Part shown: one piece after another, positions 33,986 to 42,502 of the stretch
How the letters are laid out: each line of letters begins with the position of its first letter
Position numbering within the stretch: the stretch's first letter is position 1
Source of the DNA: Halosegnis marinus
GTDB taxonomy: Archaea > Halobacteriota > Halobacteria > Halobacteriales > Haloarculaceae
Length of the DNA: 64,000 nucleotides
Direction of reading: 5' to 3'
Assembly: GCF_029338355.1 (NCBI RefSeq)
Contig: NZ_CP119802.1
Location: forward strand, 1,612,001-1,676,000
Position numbers and translations under genes: made by a program
Notes under the pieces: generated by a model
Seen by the model: the letters and a program-made list of their open reading frames with translations, nothing else
What the model was told of the DNA's origin: nothing
Database searches by the model: none

Positions 33986-35775
33986 TGTGCGGCATCGTGG
34001 GCTGTGTCGGCCGCGGCGACGACACCCTCGACACGCTCGTCTCGGGGCTCGACACGCTCGAATACCGCGGCTACGACTCGGCGGGCGTCGCGCTCGCCGG
34101 CCCGGGGCTCGACGTCGTGAAGAAGGTCGGCGAACTCGACGCGCTCCGCGAGGTGCTCGAATCCGAGTCGCCCTCGGGCCGGGTCGGCGTCGGCCACACC
34201 CGCTGGTCCACCCACGGCCCGCCGACGGACGCGAACGCCCACCCGCACACCGACTGCGCGGGCGAGGTCGCCGTCGTCCACAACGGCATCATCGAGAACT
34301 ACCAGTCGCTGCGCGACGAACTCGCCGCCGAGGGGCACGAGTTCGTCTCCGACACGGACACGGAGGTCGTCCCCCACCTCGTCGAGCGGGAACTCGCCGA
34401 GGGGGCAGACCCCGAGGACGCCGTCCGCGCGGCCGTCTCGCGGCTGGAAGGGAGCTTCGCCGTCGCCGTGGTCATCGAGGACGTCGAGGCCGTCTTCGCC
34501 GCCCGGCAGGACTCCCCGCTCGTGCTCGGCGTCGGCGACGGCGCGACCTACCTCGCCTCCGACGTGCCCGCCTTCCGGCGCTACACCGACCGCGTCGTCT
34601 ACCTCGACGACGGGGAGTTCGCCCGCCTCGACGCCGACGGCTACGCCGTCACGAGCCTCGACGGCGAGCCCCGCGAGAAGTCGGTCCACACCGTCGAGTG
34701 GGACGCCGAGGCGACCGGGAAGTCCGGCTACGACCACTTCATGCTCAAGGAGATACACGAACAGCCCCGCGCCCTCCGGCAGTGTCTCCAGGGTCGGGTG
34801 GACGAACTCGGCGGCCGGGTGTCGCTCGACCTCGACCTCGACGTCGAGCGCGTCCAGTTCGTCGCCTGCGGCACCTCGTATCACGCGGCGCTGTACGGCG
34901 CGGCGCTGTTCCGCGCCGCGGGCGTCCCGGCACAGGCCTTCTTCGCCCACGAGTACGCCGTCGCCACGCCGCCCATCGAGGACGACCTCGTCGTCGGGGT
35001 TTCTCAATCGGGGGAGACGGCCGACACCCTCTCCGCGCTCCGCGAGGCGCGGGGCCGCGGGGCGCGGACCCTCGCGGTCACCAACGTCGTCGGCTCCACG
35101 ATGGCCCGCGAGTGCGACGACGCGCTGTACATCCGTTCCGGCCCCGAGATCGGCGTCGCGGCCTCCAAGACGTTCTCCGCGCAGTTGGCGGCGCTCAATC
35201 TGCTGGCGCTCCACACCGTCGGCGCGGGCGACGACGACCGCCGCGAGGTCATCGCCGCCCTGCGCGACCTGCCGGGGGACGTGCAGGCGCTGCTCGACGA
35301 CACCGACGCCGAGGCCGTCGCCCGCGAGTACGTGGACAGCGACGGCTTCTTCTTCATCGGCCGGGACAAGAGCCACCCCGTCGCGCTGGAGGGCGCCCTG
35401 AAGCTCAAGGAGATATCCTACGCCCACGCCGAGGGGTTCCCCGCGGGCGAACTCAAACACGGGACGCTGGCGCTCGTCACGGAGGACACGCCCGTCTTCG
35501 CCGTCGTCACGGGCGACGGCGAGGCGGCGCGCAAGACCATCGGGAACGTGAAGGAGGTGGAGGCGCGCGGCGCGCCCGTCGTCGCCGTCACCGACGGGGA
35601 GAGCGACGTGGCCCGCTACGCCGACCACGTGCTGGAGGTGCCGGAGACGCACGCCCGGACCGCCGCGGTCCTCGCGAACATCCAGCTCCAGCTCGTCGCC
35701 TACCACGTCGCGAACGAACTCGGCCGCTCCATCGACAAGCCGCGCAACCTCGCGAAGAGCGTCACCGTCGAGTGA
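33985..35775 (+). CDS. glmS: Glutamine-fructose-6-phosphate aminotransferase (isomerizing)
   Basis: Makes glucosamine-6-phosphate, the first step to UDP-GlcNAc. 596 residues, standard length. The glutaminase domain starts MCGIVGCVG with the nucleophile Cys at position 2 (Cys1 after Met removal), followed by EYRGYDSAG and VGHTRWSTHG. Two SIS domains follow (CGTSYHAAL, SQSGETADT, EGALKLKEISYAHAEGF) and the C-terminal KPRNLAKSVTVE motif is intact. Co-transcribed and coupled with the preceding nucleotidyltransferase, hence under the same TrmB-type operator. Confidence 0.96.
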   Translation: MCGIVGCVGRGDDTLDTLVSGLDTLEYRGYDSAGVALAGPGLDVVKKVGELDALREVLESESPSGRVGVGHTRWSTHGPPTDANAHPHTDCAGEVAVVHNGIIENYQSLRDELAAEGHEFVSDTDTEVVPHLVERELAEGADPEDAVRAAVSRLEGSFAVAVVIEDVEAVFAARQDSPLVLGVGDGATYLASDVPAFRRYTDRVVYLDDGEFARLDADGYAVTSLDGEPREKSVHTVEWDAEATGKSGYDHFMLKEIHEQPRALRQCLQGRVDELGGRVSLDLDLDVERVQFVACGTSYHAALYGAALFRAAGVPAQAFFAHEYAVATPPIEDDLVVGVSQSGETADTLSALREARGRGARTLAVTNVVGSTMARECDDALYIRSGPEIGVAASKTFSAQLAALNLLALHTVGAGDDDRREVIAALRDLPGDVQALLDDTDAEAVAREYVDSDGFFFIGRDKSHPVALEGALKLKEISYAHAEGFPAGELKHGTLALVTEDTPVFAVVTGDGEAARKTIGNVKEVEARGAPVVAVTDGESDVARYADHVLEVPETHARTAAVLANIQLQLVAYHVANELGRSIDKPRNLAKSVTVE

Positions 35776-36028
35776 CGCCTCGGTCGGCGGTCGCTTCGGG
35801 GGCGGCCGTCCCGTCCGTCGCGTTCCCGTCGTCCAGCGCATCGTCGAGCGCCGCCGCCAGCGCGAACGTCGCGTCCTCGTGGTCGGCCCGCGACGCGCCG
35901 ACGGCGTTGGACCGCACGTCCAGCCGCTCGTAGCCGTCGGCGTCGACCGTCGCGTCGAGTTCGGTCTCCGCGAACGACCGGACCTCGGCGAACAGCGCGT
36001 GGAGGTGGAGCAGTTCCTGTTTGTGCAT
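35762..36028 (-). CDS. UPF0058 family protein
   Basis: 88 residues: MHKQELLHLHALFAEVRSFA is the typical UPF0058 opening, a helical protein conserved in haloarchaea and methanogens. A His/Glu-rich N-terminal helix is followed by VGASRADHEDATFALAAALD. Function unknown. The C-terminus is extended by an Ala/Thr-rich tail whose last 14 bases overlap the end of glmS on the other strand. The ATG at 36028 is chosen over an upstream alternative. Confidence 0.85.
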   Translation of the reverse strand: MHKQELLHLHALFAEVRSFAETELDATVDADGYERLDVRSNAVGASRADHEDATFALAAALDDALDDGNATDGTAAPEATADRGVTRR

Positions 36029-36083
36029 CACATTCGCGCTTCGAACGGAACCCACACGGACCCGCCGCCGAACGTGTTCGGGG

Positions 36084-36863
36084 CTACGCCGTCGCGTTCG
36101 TCGATGTCGCGTTCGCCGTCGGGACGTCGCGGACGTTCCGGCCGTCCTCGTTCGCCGCGAGCCACGCGGCGTACCGCTCGGGGGCGACGGCCGTTGCGTT
36201 GCCCGTCATCCGCGAGTGGCCGACGCCGCACAGCTCCGTACAGTAGAGCCGCACCGTCCCCGCCGCGGTGACGTTCGTCCGGACGTAGGCGCGCCGCGTC
36301 GGGAACACGTCCTGTTTGATGCCCCACCGCGGGACGAACAGCGAGTGGATGACGTCGGCCGAGGACATGTTGAGGTACACCTCCCGGTCGGTCGGGACGA
36401 CGAGTTCGCCCTGCGTCGTGAGGTTCGCGCCGGGGTAGCGAACCTCCCAGCCGTACTGGTAGCCGAGGACGCGTATCTCGACGGCGTCGTCGGGCATCTC
36501 GCCGGCGGTCGTGGGCTGGGCGGCGGCCGTCCCCGTCGCGGACATGTACGGCGACGCGAGGACGGTGAACGCGGCGACGAAGACGAACAGCAGGATGACC
36601 GCCGTCGCGGCGGTCCACGTGATCTCGAGCGCCGGGTCCGACGAGGTGGGCTTCGGGTCGTCGTTGTTCCGGAACCGGACGACGGCGTACACGAGGATTA
36701 TCTCGACGAACGCCGTCAGCGGGAGGGCGACGTACAGCAGTTGACGGTTCAGCCCGTCGAAGAGGTCGCGGTTCGCCGACTGGGCCGCGACCGGCTCCGC
36801 GAGGAGGAGGAGGGCGACGAGCGCGGCCGCCGCGGCGGCGAGCCGACGGGCCGGACGGGACAT
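36084..36863 (-). CDS. coxB: Cytochrome c oxidase subunit II
   Basis: 259 residues: a cleavable signal-like helix (ending PVAAQSA), two membrane helices (about 40-62 and 84-106) and an exterior cupredoxin domain carrying the CuA site. The ligands are visible as VIHSLFVP (first His) and CTELCGVGHSRM (Cys, Glu, Cys, His, Met), all intact. It accepts electrons from a donor such as halocyanin. Divergent from subunit I, with a 115-base spacer. Confidence 0.94.
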   Translation of the reverse strand: MSRPARRLAAAAAALVALLLLAEPVAAQSANRDLFDGLNRQLLYVALPLTAFVEIILVYAVVRFRNNDDPKPTSSDPALEITWTAATAVILLFVFVAAFTVLASPYMSATGTAAAQPTTAGEMPDDAVEIRVLGYQYGWEVRYPGANLTTQGELVVPTDREVYLNMSSADVIHSLFVPRWGIKQDVFPTRRAYVRTNVTAAGTVRLYCTELCGVGHSRMTGNATAVAPERYAAWLAANEDGRNVRDVPTANATSTNATA

Positions 36864-36937
36864 ATCCCACCGTTCTCGCGGGAGGGAAAATAGCTACCGG
36901 GGGCGGTTTTATGTCACACCGTGTCAACCCTCCGACC

Positions 36938-36982
36938 ATGCACGCCCTCCCCCGCGCCGACCCCCGACGGGTGATGCCGTGA
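36938..36982 (+). CDS. Possible 14-codon leader ORF overlapping the coxA start
   Basis: ATG-initiated 14-residue ORF (MHALPRADPRRVMP) whose TGA stop overlaps the coxA GTG start (GTGA). It could be a leader that couples translation to coxA, since haloarchaeal transcripts are usually read from the first start codon. Equally it may be chance or the remains of a longer N-terminus. TATA-like TTTTATG at 36907-36913 lies about 28 bases upstream of this ATG, which fits a leaderless transcript starting here. Confidence 0.35.
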   Translation: MHALPRADPRRVMP

Positions 36983-39270
36983 ACCGCTATCTCGTCACCG
37001 GGGCCGGTCTGCTCGTCCTGCTGGGGTTCGTCTGTGCGCTCGCGGTCGTCGGGAGCCGGCGGTCCGGCGGCGACGAGGGGCGCGTCGCCGCCTCCGACGG
37101 GGGCTACGCGCCGGGCCACCGCGAGGGCATCGACCTCTCCGCCGGGTGGCTGTGGAACGGCCTCGTCCGGTGGACGACGACGACCGACCACAAGGACATC
37201 GGGATCCTGTACATCGTCTTCGGGACGGTCGCGGCGTTCTGGGGCGGCCTCGACGGGATGATGATGCGTCTCGAACTGCTGACGCCCGCCGCCGACGTGT
37301 GGAGCGAGGCGACGTACAACGCCCTCTTCACGACCCACGGGCTGACGATGCTCATCTTCTTCGTCCTCCCCGTGTTCTTCGGCATCGGCAACTACGTCCT
37401 CCCGCTGCTCATCGACGCCGACGACATGGCGTTCCCGCGGGTGAACGCCGTCGGCTTCTGGCTCCTCCCGCCCGCGCTGTTGCTCGTCCGCGCGGGCATC
37501 TTCTTCCAGGTCGGCGGGCAGGTGCTCGGCTTCTTCCTCCCGCCCGAGGAGATAGCCCTCCTGCTGTCGGTCGAGGAGGTCGGCGTCGGCTGGACGCTGT
37601 ACACGCCGCTGTCGGCGACGAGCGAGAACCCGCAGATAACGACCCTCCTCCTGGGGCTCCACCTCTCCGGCGTCGCCACGACCGTCGGCGCCATCAACTT
37701 CATCGCGACCGTCGTCCACGAGCGCGGGCCGGGTATCACCTGGGCGAACCTCGACATCCTCTCGTGGAACCTCCTGACGACGAGCGCCATCGCGCTGTTC
37801 GCCTTCCCCCTCCTCGGGAGCGCGCTCGTCATGCTCATCCTCGACCGGACCTTCGGGACGGCCTTCTTCGCCGTCGGGAACGGCGGGCCGGTCCTCTGGC
37901 AACACCTCTTCTGGTTCTGGGGCCACCCCGAGGTGTACATCATCTTCCTCCCCGCGACGGGGCTGCTCTCGACGATACTGCCGAAGTTCGTCGGCCGGAA
38001 GCTGTTCGGCTTCCGCTTCGTCGTCTACTCGACGCTCGGCATCGCGGTGATGAGCTTCGGCGTCTGGGCCCACCACATGTTCGTCTCCGGCGTGGACCCC
38101 CGTGTGAAGGCCTCCTTCATGGCTATCTCGCTCGCCATCGCCGTTCCGTCCGCGATCAAGACGTTCAACTGGCTCACGACGATGTGGGACGGGAACGTCC
38201 GGCTGACCGCGCCGATGATACTGTGTGTCGGCTCCATCGGCACCTTCGTCGTCGGGGGCGTGACGGGCGTGTTCCTCGCCGCGGTCCCCATCGACGTGGT
38301 GTACCACGGCACCTACTACGTCGTCGGCCACTTCCACCTCATCGTGATGGGCATCATCCCGTACATGATGATGGCCGCGGGCTACTACTGGTACCCCCTG
38401 CTGACGGGGCGCTTCTACGACCGCCGGCTGGCGCGCTTCCAGTCGTGGCTCCTCGTCGTCGGCACGACGGTCACGTTCGGCACGCTCGTCGTCCTCGGCC
38501 TGCTCGAACTGCCGCGCCGCTACGCGAACTACCCCGCCGAGTTCGCCCCGCTCCAGCAGGTCGCCTCTATCGGCGCGTTCCTCATCGGGATGGCCGTCCT
38601 CCTGTGGCTCTACAACATGGTGTGGTCCTACTGGCACGGCGACCCCGTCGAGAGCGGCGACCCGTGGGACCTGAAGGCCACCGACCAGTTCACCCGCGAG
38701 TGGCAGTGGTTCGAGTCGCGGCTCGAATCGCGCTACGGGATGCAGCCGACGACGCCCGACGCGGTCAGGCCCTCCGCGACCGCCGACCCCGACGCCGGGA
38801 GCCCGCAGTTCGCGAAGGGCGTCGGCTCGCTCGCGGAGAACACCGGCCGGACGGTCGCGGGCGGCCTGCTCGCCGGCTTCGTCGGCACGATGTTGATGTC
38901 CGGCGCGCTGTTCGCCGCGGTCGCCATCGGCGTCTTCGACACCGGGAGCTTCGCCGAACTCGCCGCGCTCGCCGGCCTCGGCGACAGCGTCGCGCTCGGC
39001 TACACCGTGTTCCTGCTCGGCGGGACGACGACGTGGGCCCTGCTCTTCCTCGCCCTGCAGGAGTACCTCCCCGGTCGCCTGCGCGTCGGCACCGGCCTCG
39101 CGTACGCGACGGTGATGTCGCTCGGCTTCATGATAGCCTTCTACTCCGGACAGACGGGGCTGGCGCTGGTCGGCTACGTCGGCTTCGCGCTCGTCGCCCA
39201 CTGGCTCTACGGCTTCGGGCTGGCCGTCGTACTGGAGTTCCTCGAACTGCGGCGCACGAGGCGGCTATGA
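36979..39270 (+). CDS. coxA: Cytochrome c oxidase subunit I with a C-terminal membrane extension
   Basis: A 763-residue haem-copper oxidase subunit, GTG start. The catalytic core has FTTHGLTMLIFFVLP (low-spin haem His), WGHPEVYIIFLP (CuB His cross-linked to Tyr, the A-type motif) and YYVVGHFHLIV (haem a3 and haem a His). The core ends near residue 590. After a linker come about four more helices (GGLLAGFVGTMLMSGALFAA to the end) resembling a stand-alone DUF6789-type membrane domain rather than subunit III, which is encoded separately at 41581. The stop overlaps the next start (ATGA). Confidence 0.94.
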   Translation: MNRYLVTGAGLLVLLGFVCALAVVGSRRSGGDEGRVAASDGGYAPGHREGIDLSAGWLWNGLVRWTTTTDHKDIGILYIVFGTVAAFWGGLDGMMMRLELLTPAADVWSEATYNALFTTHGLTMLIFFVLPVFFGIGNYVLPLLIDADDMAFPRVNAVGFWLLPPALLLVRAGIFFQVGGQVLGFFLPPEEIALLLSVEEVGVGWTLYTPLSATSENPQITTLLLGLHLSGVATTVGAINFIATVVHERGPGITWANLDILSWNLLTTSAIALFAFPLLGSALVMLILDRTFGTAFFAVGNGGPVLWQHLFWFWGHPEVYIIFLPATGLLSTILPKFVGRKLFGFRFVVYSTLGIAVMSFGVWAHHMFVSGVDPRVKASFMAISLAIAVPSAIKTFNWLTTMWDGNVRLTAPMILCVGSIGTFVVGGVTGVFLAAVPIDVVYHGTYYVVGHFHLIVMGIIPYMMMAAGYYWYPLLTGRFYDRRLARFQSWLLVVGTTVTFGTLVVLGLLELPRRYANYPAEFAPLQQVASIGAFLIGMAVLLWLYNMVWSYWHGDPVESGDPWDLKATDQFTREWQWFESRLESRYGMQPTTPDAVRPSATADPDAGSPQFAKGVGSLAENTGRTVAGGLLAGFVGTMLMSGALFAAVAIGVFDTGSFAELAALAGLGDSVALGYTVFLLGGTTTWALLFLALQEYLPGRLRVGTGLAYATVMSLGFMIAFYSGQTGLALVGYVGFALVAHWLYGFGLAVVLEFLELRRTRRL

Positions 39271-39776
39271 GCGAGGCCGACGAGCCGTGGGTCGTCACCT
39301 ACGCCGCCCCGCTCGTCGGGGTTCTCCTCGTCGTCGTCGGCATCTCCGCCGGCGTGCTCGGCGGCTACAGCGTCGTCCAGTCGGAACTCGGCCTCTGCGG
39401 CTCGCCGTCCATCCACGTCGCGAGCGAGGAGACCACGGCGGGGTACGTCGGGCCCGACGGCCCGAGCCTCGAACGCCTCCCCGTCGAGAACCTCACCGAC
39501 GCCGAGGCCGCGGCGTTCCGCACCGCCCTCGACGCCCCGACGCGGGAGGCGAGCATCGACGGCGACGTCGAACACCTCGCCGCGTTCCGCGCGGGCGTGC
39601 TGGTCACGTACGACGGCGGCGAGCGGTACGTCACCCTCGCGTCGCTCAACGAGTGCGTCGGCGTCCCGCCGCTGTTGTTCCCGCTCGGCGTGGCCGCCAT
39701 CCTGTTCGGGGCCGGCGGCGTGTTGACCCCGCCGCTGTACCGCCGGCTCGACGCCTTCGAGAACGCAGCGGAGTGA
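39267..39776 (+). CDS. Membrane-anchored haloarchaeal protein (DUF7979-like), coupled to coxA
   Basis: 169 residues: an N-terminal helix (AAPLVGVLLVVVGISAGVLGG), an exterior domain with the recognisable VENLTDAEAAAFRTALD and AFRAGVLVTYDGGERYVTLAS segments, and a C-terminal hydrophobic helix (PLLFPLGVAAILFGAGGVL). The domain looks like a haloarchaeal lipoprotein-associated domain I recall as DUF7979. Four-base overlap with coxA implies co-translation; a role in oxidase assembly is possible but unproven. Confidence 0.7.
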   Translation: MSEADEPWVVTYAAPLVGVLLVVVGISAGVLGGYSVVQSELGLCGSPSIHVASEETTAGYVGPDGPSLERLPVENLTDAEAAAFRTALDAPTREASIDGDVEHLAAFRAGVLVTYDGGERYVTLASLNECVGVPPLLFPLGVAAILFGAGGVLTPPLYRRLDAFENAAE

Positions 39777-39898
39777 ACGTCTCAGAGCCCTCGATAAAAG
39801 TTCTAAACGTCGCTCGACGCCCCGTGAAACGTCGGCCCGGACTCCGTACCGCTCCCCCTCCGGCGTGAATCGACCCGAAACGAAGCCGAGCGTCTGAC

Positions 39899-39906
39899 CG
39901 GTATAT
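39899..39906 (+). promoter_or_regulatory. TATA element for the 84-aa membrane protein gene
   Basis: GGTATATG centred about 32 bases before the ATG at 39935, in an AT-rich stretch that also includes GGATATAG. It indicates a new transcription unit after the coxA operon. Confidence 0.5.
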
Positions 39907-39934
39907 GTGGATAGGGGATATAGAAGGAAGCGAG

Positions 39935-40189
39935 ATGGCCACCGCAGACCCCTCCGCCTCGACCCTGACCGACGCCGTCGAGCCGACGGCGATAGACAGC
40001 CTCACGAACGCGCTCGGCGCGGTCGGCACCGCCGCACAGGGTGCGGCCTTCTGGTCCGGCATCACCCTCGCGTTCGCGCAGGTCCCCCTGCTCGTCGCCG
40101 ACGTGACCGCCTCGCGACCGACCCTCCTCGTCGCCCTGCTCGTCGCCAACGTCGTCGCGATGGCGCTCGGCAGCGGCTACCGCGCCTGA
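39935..40189 (+). CDS. Small membrane protein in the cox locus, 84 aa
   Basis: MATADPSASTLTDAVEPTAI starts an acidic/Thr-rich N-terminus followed by two hydrophobic helices (about 30-52 and 60-80). The ATG at 39935 is preferred over the ATG at 39905, which falls on the TATA element itself. Function unknown; similar small membrane proteins are frequent near haloarchaeal oxidase genes. Confidence 0.65.
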   Translation: MATADPSASTLTDAVEPTAIDSLTNALGAVGTAAQGAAFWSGITLAFAQVPLLVADVTASRPTLLVALLVANVVAMALGSGYRA

Positions 40190-40264
40190 ACACGCCCCCC
40201 GAACGGTCCCCGCCCTCCCCCGGCCGTCGCAACCCTATTGTCCGAACCGACGCTACGTTCGCCG

Positions 40265-41584
40265 ATGGCATCCGAGCGCCGCCCGCCCGGTCCGTCCGGC
40301 CTCCCCGTCGTCGGCAACACCCACCAGTACGCCAGCGACCCGTTCGCGTTCGCGGAACGGCTCCGACGCGAGTACGGCCCGGTCGCGCGCTACGAGGTGC
40401 TCGGCGACGACTTCTACCAGCTGAACGACCCGGCGGACATCGAGCTCGTGCTCGTCCAACACAACGAGAACTACGTGAAGGGCGACCTGTTCCAGTCGGT
40501 GCTCGGTCCGCTCACGGGCGACGGCCTGCTCAACAGCGAGGGGGAGACGTGGCGGACACAGCGTCACCGGATGCAACCCGCCTTCACGCCCGACCGCATC
40601 GCCGGCTACGCCGACACGATGGCCGCGTTCACCGACGAGGCGCTCGACGGGTGGCGCGACGGCGAGGTCCGCGACGTCCACGCCGAGGCGATGGAACTCA
40701 CCCTGCGCATCATCGCGGAGGCGATGTTCGGCATCGAGATGGACCGCGACGTGGAAACCGTCGGCGAGTCGATGGAGGCCGTGATGGCCCAGTCCGAGCG
40801 CGTCTGGCAGGGCTTCATCCCGGACGCCGTCCCCACGCCGGGCCGTCGCCGCTACCGCGAGGCCGTCGAGTCGCTAGACGAGGTGGTGTACCGCATCATC
40901 CGCGAGCGCAAGCGCGACCCGGGCGACGACCTCGTGACGATGCTGCTCGAGGCGACGGACGGGGACGGCGAGACGATGAGCGACCGTCAACTGCGCGACG
41001 AGGTGATCACGATACTGCTCGCGGGCCACGAGACGACGGCGCTGTCGCTCACCTTCACCTTCCACCTGCTCGCGCGCCACCCCGGTATCGAGCGGGAACT
41101 GGTCGCCGAACTCGACGGTATCGAGGGCCGGCCGACGATGGGCGACGTGATGGGGCTGGAGTACCTCGACCGCGTCGTCACGGAGTCGATGCGGCTGTTC
41201 CCGCCGGTCCCGACCATCGTCCGCGAGCCGACCGAGCAGGACACCCTCGGGGGCTACGAGATACCCGCGGGCGCGACGGTCGTGATGCACCAGCGGTCGG
41301 TCCACCGCGACCCGCGCTTCTACGACGACCCGCTCGCGTTCGACCCGGACCGCTGGACCGACGCGATGCGCGACGACCTCCCGCGCTTAGCGTACTTCCC
41401 CTTCGCCGCGGGGCCGCGCCGCTGTATCGGCGACCGGTTCGCGCTGCTGGAGGCGAAACTGGTGCTCGCGGCGACGTACACCCGTTACCACCTCGAACTC
41501 GTCTCCGACCCCGACCTCGACCTCCGGCCCGCGCTCACCGCGCGGCCCCGCAACCCCGTCCGGATGCGCGTCCACGAGCGCTAG
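40265..41584 (+). CDS. Cytochrome P450
   Basis: A 439-residue soluble haem-thiolate monooxygenase. All hallmarks are present: I-helix AGHETT (253-258), K-helix ESMR (307-310), the PDRW meander (361-364) and the haem loop FPFAAGPRRCIG (378-389) with Cys387 as axial ligand. The N-terminus (PPGPSGLPVVGN) lacks a membrane anchor. Haloarchaeal P450s of this CYP174-like type have unknown substrates; the electron donor would be a ferredoxin. It sits between coxA and coxC and overlaps the end of coxC by four bases. Confidence 0.95.
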   Translation: MASERRPPGPSGLPVVGNTHQYASDPFAFAERLRREYGPVARYEVLGDDFYQLNDPADIELVLVQHNENYVKGDLFQSVLGPLTGDGLLNSEGETWRTQRHRMQPAFTPDRIAGYADTMAAFTDEALDGWRDGEVRDVHAEAMELTLRIIAEAMFGIEMDRDVETVGESMEAVMAQSERVWQGFIPDAVPTPGRRRYREAVESLDEVVYRIIRERKRDPGDDLVTMLLEATDGDGETMSDRQLRDEVITILLAGHETTALSLTFTFHLLARHPGIERELVAELDGIEGRPTMGDVMGLEYLDRVVTESMRLFPPVPTIVREPTEQDTLGGYEIPAGATVVMHQRSVHRDPRFYDDPLAFDPDRWTDAMRDDLPRLAYFPFAAGPRRCIGDRFALLEAKLVLAATYTRYHLELVSDPDLDLRPALTARPRNPVRMRVHER

Positions 41585-42366
41585 AGCGTCGCGCCGACGT
41601 ACACCGTCGCGACGAGGAAGAGCCACACGCCGTCCACGAAGTGCCAGTACAGTTCGACGGTCTCCACCGACGTGTCGCGCTCCGGGCCGTAATCGTCGCG
41701 GAGCGCGCGGAACAGCACGATACCGATGAGCAGCGCGCCCAGCGCGACGTGGAGGCCGTGTAACCCCGTCAGCCCGTAGAACACCGCGGCGAACGCGCCG
41801 CCGCCGGGGGCGAACCCCTCGCCGAGCAATTCGACGTACTCGAACGCCTGACCGCCGAGGAAGACGACACCGAGCAGGAGGGTGAGCCCCATCAGCCCGC
41901 GGAAGCGCCGGGCGTTCCCGTCGTCGAGCGCCGACGCCGCGAGGTGGAAGGTGCCGCTCGACGCGACGAGTAACAGCGTGTTCACGGCCACGATGGGTGA
42001 GAGCAGGTGGGGGACCTCCGCGGGCGCCCACGCGGCCAGCCGGAGGTAGAAGTAGACGACGAACCCCGTGGCGAACGTCGCCACGTCCGTGTAGAGGAAC
42101 AGCCGCATCGTCCGCAGGTACAGCGGCTTCCCATCGCCCGTGACGCGCGCCGAGAGGAACGCCTCGTCCAGCCAGCCGAACAGCGCGACGGCCACGACGA
42201 CCGCGCCGACGGCGGCGACGCCGACGGTCGGTATCGCCGGCAGGTAGCCCGTCCCGGCGCCGAGCGCGAACGCGGCGAGGCCGGCGTAGAGCAGGCCGGC
42301 GCCGCCCGCCGCGACGACGGGCCACCGGCTCCGGTGGTCGTGTCCGGCCTCGGCGGGTCCTGTCAT
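41581..42366 (-). CDS. coxC: Cytochrome c oxidase subunit III
   Basis: 261 residues, about seven membrane helices. Signatures include RTMRLFLYTDVATFATGFVV, GTFHLAAS, GGQAFEYVEL, GLTGLHGLHVALGALL and the C-terminal VELYWHFVDGVWLFLVATVY, typical of subunit III. It has no catalytic metals and supports proton uptake and stability of subunit I. Unusually it is encoded alone on the minus strand, facing the P450 gene, and not next to coxA. Confidence 0.93.
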   Translation of the reverse strand: MTGPAEAGHDHRSRWPVVAAGGAGLLYAGLAAFALGAGTGYLPAIPTVGVAAVGAVVVAVALFGWLDEAFLSARVTGDGKPLYLRTMRLFLYTDVATFATGFVVYFYLRLAAWAPAEVPHLLSPIVAVNTLLLVASSGTFHLAASALDDGNARRFRGLMGLTLLLGVVFLGGQAFEYVELLGEGFAPGGGAFAAVFYGLTGLHGLHVALGALLIGIVLFRALRDDYGPERDTSVETVELYWHFVDGVWLFLVATVYVGATL

Positions 42367-42464
42367 CGGTCGGGGTTCTCCCGCCGGGAAGAAAAACCTA
42401 CTCGCGCCCCTCGTCCCCGCGCTCCGCCGGCGGCTCCGGCGGCACCAGCAGCGCCGCGAGTGGG

Positions 42465-42474
42465 AAAGTATTTA
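42465..42474 (+). promoter_or_regulatory. TATA element of the sulfoquinovose-synthase-like gene
   Basis: AAAGTATTTA, centred about 33 bases before the ATG at 42503, immediately upstream of the TrmB-type operator. A start site near 42497-42503 would lie inside or at the end of the operator. Confidence 0.6.
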
Positions 42475-42480
42475 CGCGCA

Positions 42481-42501
42481 GTTACTCACATCGTGAGTAA
42501 C
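42481..42501. promoter_or_regulatory. TrmB-type operator, perfect GTTACTC-N7-GAGTAAC
   Basis: A perfect 7-bp inverted repeat with spacer ACATCGT, ending one base before the ATG at 42503 and beginning just after the TATA box. Contains TACT-N8-GAGTA, the published TrmB consensus. Its position downstream of TATA predicts repression when TrmB is bound (sugar-poor conditions). Confidence 0.8.
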
Positions 42502-42502
42502 C

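Noticed and set aside
42398-42475. Minus-strand fragment ending FPLAALLVPPEPPAERGDEG upstream of coxC
   Set aside because: No start codon with a promoter; an upstream stop closes the frame. Possibly a remnant C-terminus but not supportable as a gene.
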